From: Pseudomonadota bacterium
Lineage (GTDB): Bacteria; Pseudomonadota; Gammaproteobacteria; Steroidobacterales; Steroidobacteraceae
Direction: 5' to 3'
NCBI GenBank assembly: GCA_018241445.1
Contig: JAFEDT010000006.1
Span: 62,001 to 126,000, forward strand
Length of the DNA stretch: 64,000 nt
The notes under the pieces are model-generated. The model saw only the letters and a program-made list of their open reading frames with translations. It did no database searches and was not told the DNA's origin. The first letter of the stretch is position 1. Every line of letters begins with the position of its first letter. The position numbers and the translations under genes were made by a program. Shown piece after piece: positions 57,427-64,000 of the stretch.

Positions 57427-59061
57427 ATGGCCAGCCCAGCGACAGTTACACACCGCCCTTCGTCGGCATCCGCAACTGCCGCAGCGGCACCGGACATCCA
57501 CGCGCACCGCATCCTGATCCTGGACTTCGGCGCGCAGTACACGCAGCTCATTGCGCGCCGCATCCGCGAGTTCGGCGTCTATTGCGAGATCCACCCCTGG
57601 GACGTCAGCGACGCGCAGGTCCGCGCTTTCGCGCCACGCGGCGTCATCCTCTCCGGCGGACCCGAGTCGGTCACCGAGGCGGCTTCGCCACGCGCGCCCG
57701 AGTCGGTGTACCAGCTCGGCGTGCCGGTACTGGGTATCTGCTACGGCATGCAGACGATGGCGCAGCAGCTCGGCGGACAGGTCGCCCCCGGTACTGAACG
57801 GGAATTCGGCTATGCCGAGGTGACGGTCACGGCCGCATCACGGCTGCTGGATGACCTGCAGGACCGGCGCAACGGCAGCGGGCACGCCCTGCTGGAAGTG
57901 TGGATGAGCCACGGGGACCGCGTGGCCACGCTGCCGCCGGGCTTCAGTGGCAGTGCCGCGACCGGCAGCATTCCCTTCGCCGCCATGAGCGATGAGCGGC
58001 GCCGTTTCTACGGCGTGCAGTTCCACCCCGAGGTCACCCACACGCCCCAGGGTGCGCGCCTGCTGGAGCGCTTCGTGCGCGAGATCTGCGCCTGCGATGC
58101 GCTGTGGAGCGTCGGCAACATCATCGAGGACGCCGTGGCGCGCGTGCGCGCACAGGTCGGCAAGGGCACGGTGCTGCTGGGCCTGTCGGGCGGTGTGGAC
58201 TCCTCGGTAGTCGCCGCCCTGCTCCACCGCGCCATCGGCTCACAGCTGGTGTGCGTGTTCGTCGACCACGGGCTGCTGCGCCTGGGCGAGGGCGACCAGG
58301 TCATGCAGACCTTCGCCCGTCACCTGGGTGTGCGCGTGATCCGCGCCGACGCTGCGCAGCGCTTCCTGGGTGCGCTCGCCGGGATCACGGACCCGGAGGC
58401 CAAGCGCAAGATCATCGGCCGCACCTTCATCGAGGTGTTCGACGAGGAAGCACACAAGATCAGCGGCGTGCAGTTCCTGGCACAGGGCACGATCTACCCG
58501 GACGTGATCGAGTCCGCTGGCGCGCGCACCGGCAAGGCGCACGTCATCAAGTCCCATCACAACGTCGGCGGCCTGCCCGCCGACATGAACCTGCAGCTGG
58601 TGGAACCGCTGCGCGAGCTGTTCAAGGACGAGGTGCGCCGCCTCGGCATCGAGCTCGGGCTGCCGCACGAGATGGTGTACCGCCATCCCTTCCCCGGCCC
58701 GGGACTGGCGGTGCGCATCCTGGGCGAGGTGCGCGCGGAATTCGCCGACCTGCTGCGCCGCGCCGATGCGATCTACATCGAGGAACTGCGCAAGCACGAC
58801 CTGTACGACCGCACCAGCCAGGCGTTCGCGGTTTTTCTGCCGGTGCGCTCGGTAGGCGTGATGGGCGACGGCCGGCGTTACGACTACGTGATCGCGTTGC
58901 GCGCGGTGGAGACAGTGGACTTCATGACCGCGCACTGGGCACGCCTGCCGTACGAATTCCTGGATCACGTGTCGCGACGCATCGTCAACGAGGTCGCGGG
59001 CATCTCGCGCGTGGTGTATGACATCTCCGGCAAGCCGCCGGCGACGATAGAGTGGGAGTGA
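57427..59061 (+). CDS. guaA: GMP synthase (glutamine-hydrolysing)
   Basis: 544 residues. A class I glutamine amidotransferase (Cys in [10 protein letters not shown], His-Glu in QFHPEVTHT) precedes the ATP-pyrophosphatase P-loop [11 protein letters not shown] and the C-terminal dimerisation domain ending KPPATIEWE. It aminates XMP to GMP. The first ~24 residues ([13 protein letters not shown] and following) precede the conserved HRILILDFG and exceed the E. coli start by about 18. A downstream start is possible, but none with a better ribosome site is evident. Confidence 0.97.
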   Translation: MASPATVTHRPSSASATAAAAPDIHAHRILILDFGAQYTQLIARRIREFGVYCEIHPWDVSDAQVRAFAPRGVILSGGPESVTEAASPRAPESVYQLGVPVLGICYGMQTMAQQLGGQVAPGTEREFGYAEVTVTAASRLLDDLQDRRNGSGHALLEVWMSHGDRVATLPPGFSGSAATGSIPFAAMSDERRRFYGVQFHPEVTHTPQGARLLERFVREICACDALWSVGNIIEDAVARVRAQVGKGTVLLGLSGGVDSSVVAALLHRAIGSQLVCVFVDHGLLRLGEGDQVMQTFARHLGVRVIRADAAQRFLGALAGITDPEAKRKIIGRTFIEVFDEEAHKISGVQFLAQGTIYPDVIESAGARTGKAHVIKSHHNVGGLPADMNLQLVEPLRELFKDEVRRLGIELGLPHEMVYRHPFPGPGLAVRILGEVRAEFADLLRRADAIYIEELRKHDLYDRTSQAFAVFLPVRSVGVMGDGRRYDYVIALRAVETVDFMTAHWARLPYEFLDHVSRRIVNEVAGISRVVYDISGKPPATIEWE

Positions 59062-59175
59062 ATTTAGTCGAGCCTGGGAATCGATTGCGCTGCGATGCGC
59101 GTCACTTCCGGCAGTTGCGCAATCTGTCACACAGCTTCTGCATGAGCCCCAGCACCTGCGCCAGAGGAAACAGCC

Positions 59176-59691
59176 ATGTCCAGGATCGAGGATAAACTTC
59201 ATGCGCTCGGGCTCGTCCTGCCACCAGCGATGCAACTGCCGCCGGGCGTCGATCTGCGCTTCCAGCTCGTACGCATCATTGGGCACAGGGCTCTGTTCTC
59301 GGGCCACGGGCCGCAAAATCCGGACGGCTCTTTTGCACTGCCACTGGGGAAGGTGGGGCGAGAGCTGACGCCCGAGCAGGGCTACAGCGCCGCACGACTG
59401 ACCGCGCTCTCCATCCTTGGAAGCCTGCAGCGCAGTATCGGCAACCTCGATCGCATTGCCGCGTGGTCGCGCGTATTCGGCATGGTCAACTCGGCTCCGG
59501 GGTTCAACCAGCAGCCGAGTGTGATCAACGGCTTTTCCGAACTCATACTGGAGCTGTTTGGCCCACAGATTGGCGCGCATTGCCGCAGCGCAGTGGGACT
59601 TGCTGAGCTTCCCTTCAATATCCCGGTCGAAATTGAAGGTGAAGTGGAGTTGATCGATGATGATCGGGCGGCACCGTCCGCGGTTCGATAG
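59176..59691 (+). CDS. RidA-like (YjgF/UK114 superfamily) protein
   Basis: 171 residues, starting MSRIEDKLHALGLVLPP. The end, RSAVGLAELPFNIPVEIEGEVEL split by a strand, is the closing signature of the longer YjgF-like subgroup (about 155 residues) rather than classical 128-residue RidA. In classical RidA the Arg before SAVG binds the imine/enamine substrate carboxylate, and Arg is present. The gene has an AGAGGAAACAGCC leader. It begins a cluster of small proteins after guaA. Precise substrate unknown. Confidence 0.82.
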   Translation: MSRIEDKLHALGLVLPPAMQLPPGVDLRFQLVRIIGHRALFSGHGPQNPDGSFALPLGKVGRELTPEQGYSAARLTALSILGSLQRSIGNLDRIAAWSRVFGMVNSAPGFNQQPSVINGFSELILELFGPQIGAHCRSAVGLAELPFNIPVEIEGEVELIDDDRAAPSAVR

Positions 59692-59700
59692 GTCCCGCGG

Positions 59701-59994
59701 ATGAGTGCGTACGTCGTCTTTGACGTGGAAATCCGTGACCCCGTCCGGTATCAGGATTTCATGGCGGCGGTCAAACCGGCACTGGCTGCTGCCGGGGCAC
59801 GTTACCTTGCACGTGGAGGCGCTCAGCGGGTGTACGAGGGGGATTGGCTGCCCCGGCGTATCGTCATTCTGGAGTTTCCTTCGATAGCCGACTGGGAGGC
59901 GTTTTATTACGGGCCTGTCTATCAGGGCCTGAAGGCAATCCGTGATGAATGCAGCTCCGCACGCCTCGTGAGTGTTGCAGGCATCGCAGATTGA
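59701..59994 (+). CDS. DUF1330 family protein
   Basis: 97 residues. It shows VVFDVEIRDPVRYQDFMAAV, RYLARGG, the acidic W-containing turn EGDWLPRRIVILEFPSIADWEAFY (best read as two strands and a helix) and YQGLKAIR. These are typical of the dimeric ferredoxin-like DUF1330 family of unknown function. It starts 9 bp after the RidA-like stop, so the two are probably cotranscribed. Confidence 0.85.
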   Translation: MSAYVVFDVEIRDPVRYQDFMAAVKPALAAAGARYLARGGAQRVYEGDWLPRRIVILEFPSIADWEAFYYGPVYQGLKAIRDECSSARLVSVAGIAD

Positions 59995-60040
59995 GCGGCT
60001 CTCCACCAGACGAGAGTGAGCTTTGATGAGGAGCAGTTGA

Positions 60041-60544
60041 ATGGATCGCCGTAGTATGCTCAAGACCGGGGGCATGGCTGTCATCGCAGTCCCGGCCCTG
60101 CGATCACTTGCAGTCGCCGCACACAAGAGGGGTCACACGATGTCGTTCGACGGCAAGAACATTGCTGGTTTCGCAGCGGCATACACGTCAGCATGGAACA
60201 CGGGGTCCCCGCAGAACGTGGCTGCATATTTCGCAGAGGACGGAGAAATCGTCATCAATCGCGGTACACCGTGGCGCGGGCGCGCGGGTATTGCCGAGAT
60301 GGCAGCCGGATTTTTCGCGGACGTTGCAGGCATGAAGCTCACCTGCGACGCAGTGCGCGGCGCGGGATCCCATGTCGTCTACCTGTGGACTTTCACGGGG
60401 CACGCAGCCAGGACGGGAAACGCCCTCACCGTGCACGGCTGGGAAGAATGGGAAATTGGCGACGACCTCAAGATCAGGGCGTCGCGCGGCTGGTATGACG
60501 CGCCGGACTACGCGCGGCAGGTGGCCGGTGGCGGAGCCGTCTGA
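60041..60544 (+). CDS. Secreted NTF2-like (SnoaL-fold) protein with Tat-like signal
   Basis: 167 residues. The N-terminus MDRRSMLKTGGMAVIAVPAL has a twin-Arg followed by a hydrophobic stretch, suggesting Tat export of a folded protein. An NTF2-like cone follows: FAAAYTSAWNTGSPQNVAAYF, then GTPWRGRAGIAEMAAGFF and HGWEEWEIGDDLKI, each a typical strand or helix. No catalytic residues can be assigned. The sequence from MSFDGKN (60140) could be an internal cytoplasmic start. 46 bp after DUF1330. Confidence 0.75.
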   Translation: MDRRSMLKTGGMAVIAVPALRSLAVAAHKRGHTMSFDGKNIAGFAAAYTSAWNTGSPQNVAAYFAEDGEIVINRGTPWRGRAGIAEMAAGFFADVAGMKLTCDAVRGAGSHVVYLWTFTGHAARTGNALTVHGWEEWEIGDDLKIRASRGWYDAPDYARQVAGGGAV

Positions 60545-60605
60545 TGAGCGCCTGGCTGGTAAGATTGCTGGCGAGCCCTCAACTACAACAAGCTGGGTGA
60601 CACCC

Positions 60606-61553
60606 ATGTTCAAACTATTGTGCACAGCGCTGACGGCAACCGCCGCCGGCCTATTCACCGCCGGCGACGTGAATGTATGGGCGGGTGACGCGGACGTCGC
60701 CAGGACAGTCACAAGGACTGCTCCGGCAGGGGCCACGCAAGCTGCCCTGGTATCCCTCGAAACCAGCGCCTACCAGGCGTGGAAGTCGAGAGATACAAAG
60801 TTCTGGAAGACATTCCTCTCGGACCAGTTTGTCGGCTGGGGTTCCACGGGCAGGCTCGACAAGGCATCGGCCACCCGCGAATTCTCCGGTACTGATTGCA
60901 CGATCCGGAGCTTCGCCATTTCCGATGTGCAGCTGAGCCGCTTCGCCCCGGGTGCGGCACTGATTACCCACAAGACCACGGTTGACGGTACCTGCAACGG
61001 ACAGAAGAGCTCGCCTGCCAGCTGGGTCGCAACGGCATACCGGCGCGAGGCCGGCCAGTGGAAGGCGGTATTCCACGCCGAGGCTGTGATTGTCGATCCT
61101 GCGGCCCCTCCCGCGCAGGCAGCCGCAAGTACAGCGGGCGATCAACAGAAGCCCGCCCGTCCCGCGCGGCCCGCTCACCCGGATGCCGGCACCAACGCCT
61201 TGTTGCCGCTTGAAAAGGCGGTCTGGGACGCCTGGAAGGATCACGACACCAGGAGAATGGATGACCTGACGGCGAAGGACTTCCAGTTCATCAATATCTT
61301 CGGCATTCACCTGCCAACCAAGGCCGACGCATTGAAGGACTGGTCGGGCAAGGGATGCGATGTGAAGGCCATCAGCCTCACCGATGCCCAGGCGACCCTG
61401 TTATCGCCGACGGTCGCCATCCTGACATTTCATGCCAGCGCCGACGGTGCCTGCTTCGGCCAGAAGATCGGGCCTGTATGGGGCTCGTCGGTCTACGTAA
61501 AACACGGCGCTACGTGGCGGTGGAATTTCGGTATCAACGTACCCGCGCGCTAG
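60606..61553 (+). CDS. Exported protein with two tandem NTF2-like (DUF4440) domains
   Basis: 315 residues. A signal peptide (MFKLLCTALTATAAGLFTAG) is followed by two NTF2-like repeats (about 43-160 and 195-313) joined by a Pro/Ala linker. Corresponding positions are LETSAYQAWKSRDTKFW / LEKAVWDAWKDHDTRRM, and DGTCNGQK / DGACFGQK. Each repeat has two conserved Cys (FSGTDC..., GTCNG; GKGCD, GACFG) that could form a disulfide. Function unknown. The start ATG is 62 bp after the previous gene. Confidence 0.8.
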   Translation: MFKLLCTALTATAAGLFTAGDVNVWAGDADVARTVTRTAPAGATQAALVSLETSAYQAWKSRDTKFWKTFLSDQFVGWGSTGRLDKASATREFSGTDCTIRSFAISDVQLSRFAPGAALITHKTTVDGTCNGQKSSPASWVATAYRREAGQWKAVFHAEAVIVDPAAPPAQAAASTAGDQQKPARPARPAHPDAGTNALLPLEKAVWDAWKDHDTRRMDDLTAKDFQFINIFGIHLPTKADALKDWSGKGCDVKAISLTDAQATLLSPTVAILTFHASADGACFGQKIGPVWGSSVYVKHGATWRWNFGINVPAR

Positions 61554-61564
61554 CAGGGCGACTG

Positions 61565-61602
61565 AGGCCGCATGCGGCCTGCTGCCGCCTTCTTCGCGGC
61601 AG
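61565..61602 (+). terminator. Paired hairpins after the NTF2-like cluster
   Basis: A perfect 16-bp palindrome AGGCCGCATGCGGCCT (61565-61580) is followed directly by CTGCCGC-CTTCTTC-GCGGCAG (61582-61602), 11 bp after the stop codon. No T-run follows. The remaining gap to ybiT (to 61829) shows only short GC-rich repeats. Confidence 0.45.
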
Positions 61603-61829
61603 AGGCGTGCTCCCGACGCTGAAGCCCGCAGTGATCCGGGCAGCGGTGTAATTGCGGCGCAGCTGCGCATGACAGTCTTGTCTGCCGCCTGAGGCGGGCC
61701 TATGCTGCGCCGCCCAAGAACGGACCGGCGGAACTTCTGCCTGAGCGCCGCTCCGCCACCCGGCGCGGCTCCCCCTGCCTGTCCCCGGTACCACCGGCCT
61801 GGCGGCCCCACTATTGACTGATTGAAACG

Positions 61830-63434
61830 ATGCTCGTCACCTCCAACATTGCCATCCAGTTCGGCGCCAAGCCGCTTTTCGAGCAGGTCACGGCCAAGTT
61901 TTCCGGCGGCAACCGCTATGGCCTCATCGGCGCCAACGGCAGTGGCAAATCGACCCTGATGAAGATCCTGGGCGGCGACCTGGAGCAGAGCGCCGGCACG
62001 GTGACCCTGCAGGCGGGCATGCGGCTCGGCCGGCTCAACCAGAATCAATTCGCCTACGAAGACGAGCGCGCCCTGGACGTCGTCATGCAGGGCCACGAGG
62101 AGATGTGGCGCGCCATGACCGAGCGCGACCGGATCTACGCCGACCCCGAATCCACCGACAAGGATTACATGCGGGCGGCGGATCTGGAGAGCCGCTTCGC
62201 CGAGTGCGGCGGCTACACGGCCGAGGCCCGCGCCGGCAGCCTGCTGGCGGACGCGGGCCTGCCAGCCGCGCTGCATGACAGGCCGATGCGGGAAGTCCCC
62301 CCGGGCCTGAAACTGCGCGTGCTGCTGGCGCAGGCGCTGTTCTCCCAGCCGGACGTGCTGTTGCTCGATGAACCGACCAACAACCTCGACATCAATTCGA
62401 TCCGCTGGCTCGAGGGCGTCCTCAACAGCTACGACGCGACCATGGTCATCATCAGTCACGACCGGCACTTCCTCAACCAGGTATGCACCCATATCGCGGA
62501 CCTGGATTTCCAGCAACTGCGCATCTACCCGGGCAACTACGACGACTTCATGCTGGCGTCCGTACAGGCGCGTCAGCGGGTGGAAGCAGCCAACGCCAAG
62601 GCCCAGGACCGCATCTCCGACCTGCAGGAGTTCGTGCGGCGCTTCTCCGCCAACGCGTCCAAGGCGCGCCAGGCCACCTCGCGCCGCCGCGAGCTGGAGA
62701 AGATCAAGCTGGAGGAAATCCGGCCGTCATCGCGGCAGAACCCGTATATCCGCTTCGAGCAGGCCAGGAAGCTGTATCGGTCCGTGGTATCGGTGGAGAA
62801 ACTTGGATTCAGGTATCCGCAATCCAGCGTCGACGTGCTCCGCAATGTCAACTTCCACGTGGAGGCCGGGGAAAGAATCGCGATCATCGGGGCTCACGGT
62901 ATCGGCAAGACGACGCTGATGCGCTGTCTGGCCGGTGAGTTGTCACCCACTGTGGGTCACATCCGCTGGGTGGAGAACGCCCAGGCCGGTTATATGCCGC
63001 AGGATCCGCAGGCCGAGTTCGCCACCAAAATGGACCTGTTTTCCTGGATGTCGCAGTTCACCGGCAAGGCGGATGACGACCAGTTGGTGCGCGCCACGCT
63101 GGGCCGATTGCTGTTTTCGGGGGATGAGACCAAGAAGTCCATCAAGGTGCTCTCGGGCGGCGAGAAGGGGCGCATGATCTACGGCAAGCTGATCCTTACC
63201 CGGCCGAACGTGCTGTTGATGGATGAGCCCACCAATCACATGGACATGGAAACGATCGAATCGCTGCAGATCGCACTGGAAAAATACGCCGGCACCCTGA
63301 TTTTCGTATCGCACGACCGGGAGTTCGTCGGCAGCCTGGCGACCCGGATCCTGGAGTTGCGCGCTGACGGCAGCATTGCCGACTTCAGGGGCACCTACGA
63401 CGAATATCTCGGCTCGCAGGGGATCGCGGCCTAG
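61830..63434 (+). CDS. ybiT: ABC-F ATPase, YbiT type
   Basis: 534 residues (E. coli YbiT 530). Domain 1 has Walker [10 protein letters not shown], Walker [12 protein letters not shown], and the unusual non-LSGG signature [16 protein letters not shown] that marks YbiT. Domain 2 has [18 protein letters not shown] and [11 protein letters not shown]. The linker ([14 protein letters not shown] and following) is shorter than in EttA. It is probably a ribosome-associated translation factor. Second ABC-F gene of the window. Confidence 0.93.
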   Translation: MLVTSNIAIQFGAKPLFEQVTAKFSGGNRYGLIGANGSGKSTLMKILGGDLEQSAGTVTLQAGMRLGRLNQNQFAYEDERALDVVMQGHEEMWRAMTERDRIYADPESTDKDYMRAADLESRFAECGGYTAEARAGSLLADAGLPAALHDRPMREVPPGLKLRVLLAQALFSQPDVLLLDEPTNNLDINSIRWLEGVLNSYDATMVIISHDRHFLNQVCTHIADLDFQQLRIYPGNYDDFMLASVQARQRVEAANAKAQDRISDLQEFVRRFSANASKARQATSRRRELEKIKLEEIRPSSRQNPYIRFEQARKLYRSVVSVEKLGFRYPQSSVDVLRNVNFHVEAGERIAIIGAHGIGKTTLMRCLAGELSPTVGHIRWVENAQAGYMPQDPQAEFATKMDLFSWMSQFTGKADDDQLVRATLGRLLFSGDETKKSIKVLSGGEKGRMIYGKLILTRPNVLLMDEPTNHMDMETIESLQIALEKYAGTLIFVSHDREFVGSLATRILELRADGSIADFRGTYDEYLGSQGIAA

Positions 63435-63479
63435 ACTGGCGTCAGCAGCGGGCGCCCGGCAGCCAGGAAATCAGTCGCC

Positions 63480-64000
63480 ATGCAGGGCCGCCCAGGACCG
63501 CTGTTGACTGCGAAGGTGCACCAGGCCTTGCTCGCTGCCCGGGCTGTCGGGGAATCAACACTGCAGTGCTCCCTGGACCTGGACCGCTCGACCACGGCCG
63601 TCGAGGTGGGCGGCGCGGGATGGTCCTGGGACGGTCGTCAATTCCCTTTTCTGGAAGTCTGCAAGGACAGGACCGTCTACCACTGGCTTGGGGTTGACGC
63701 CGGGTTTCAGCCCGTCGCGCGATTCACGACCTCCCTGGTCAAACTGGTGCCGACGCAATGGGGGCCGCCGACCTTCGAAATCGACGGCATCAAGATGCTG
63801 CCGACGGCCCAGGTGTCGCCTTACGCGGATGCCGAACGCAAGGTGGGGCTGATCCAGCCGGGCGGGAAGGAAATCCTGGATACCTGCGGCGGCCTGGGCT
63901 ATTTCGCGGCGCACTGCCTGCGTGGCCACGCCCGGCGCGTGCAATCCTTCGAGAAGAATCCCGACGTCATCTGGCTGCGCAGCTGCAATCCCTGGTCACC
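63480..64000 (+). CDS. COG2521-like class I methyltransferase, 5' part
   Basis: 173 codons from MQGRPGPLLTAKVHQ; the gene runs off the right edge. SAM-binding motif I is ILDTCGGLGYFAAHCL, followed by the acidic position in VQSFEKNPDVIWL and then NPWS. The DTC.GLGY...EK.P..........NPWS pattern is that of the predicted archaeal-type methyltransferases (COG2521). The N-terminal ~115 residues are beta-rich and unassigned. Substrate unknown. It begins 46 bp after ybiT. Confidence 0.65.
   Translation, partial: MQGRPGPLLTAKVHQALLAARAVGESTLQCSLDLDRSTTAVEVGGAGWSWDGRQFPFLEVCKDRTVYHWLGVDAGFQPVARFTTSLVKLVPTQWGPPTFEIDGIKMLPTAQVSPYADAERKVGLIQPGGKEILDTCGGLGYFAAHCLRGHARRVQSFEKNPDVIWLRSCNPWS

Overview
The window is one continuous stretch of a GC-rich proteobacterial chromosome. 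Gene content and order point to a gammaproteobacterium: glyA-nrdR-ribD-ribE-ribBA-ribH-nusB-thiL, xseB-ispA-dxs, parE-parC, xseA next to guaB-guaA, purL near mltF and tadA, EF-P with its lysylating enzyme EpmA, and YbiT- and EttA-type ABC-F proteins. The style would fit a Xanthomonadales, Nevskiales or Steroidobacter-like lineage, but the genus cannot be read from the sequence. Genes are densely packed with many ATGA/GTGA stop-start overlaps, and nearly all are housekeeping genes. No phage, insertion sequence, CRISPR array or rRNA operon is visible.

Layout. 1-4.8 kb: the 5' part of prmB, then a plus-strand run SCO1-like / psd / epmA / msrC / rarD that converges on efp. 5-8.6 kb: a FimX-like degenerate GGDEF/EAL protein and a porin with a Fur-box-like site upstream. 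8.8-15.5 kb (minus): parE-parC, preceded by a rubrerythrin / Fe-S oxidoreductase / DUF3501 operon with a perfect palindrome in its leader. 15.7-21.7 kb (plus): xseB-ispA-dxs, an ABC exporter and folE2. 21.9-25.5 kb: a PsiF-like protein, a two-component system and a Ser/Thr kinase with a cyclic-nucleotide-binding-type domain. 25.6-33.7 kb (minus): the riboflavin/NusB/ThiL/NrdR/GlyA cluster, interrupted by one outer-membrane protein gene. 33.8-41.7 kb: an HDAC-family deacetylase, ettA, mprF-acvB (lysyl-phosphatidylglycerol synthesis and hydrolysis) and a zinc-ribbon protein. 41.8-46.1 kb (minus): purL and a DUF1820 gene. 46.3-51.4 kb: an accessory-looking block with an orphan TagH-like FHA protein, an MFS carrier, a VOC protein, two MarR-type regulators, and repeated fragments of a tRNA-Ser gene. 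51.5-59 kb: mltF, tadA, an M23 peptidase, xseA, guaB and guaA. 59.1-64 kb: a small-protein cluster (RidA-like, DUF1330, two NTF2-like proteins), ybiT and a partial methyltransferase.

The most unusual material is non-coding. Two copies of a palindromic intergenic repeat lie at 26.6 and 36.6 kb. Two copies of a double-hairpin repeat with a compensatory base-pair change lie at 41.7 and 46.2 kb. Two copies of a GTGTGTA-N6-TACACAC palindrome lie at 8.7 and 51.0 kb. A tRNA-Ser(CGA) 3' end is repeated at about 200-bp steps (51.0-51.4 kb), next to the block that separates purL from mltF. I see no clearly new multigene defence or biosynthetic system. The best candidates for under-described biology are the rubrerythrin/DUF3501 stress operon, the orphan TagH-like FHA protein, the Cys-motif outer-membrane protein inside the rib cluster, and these repeat families.
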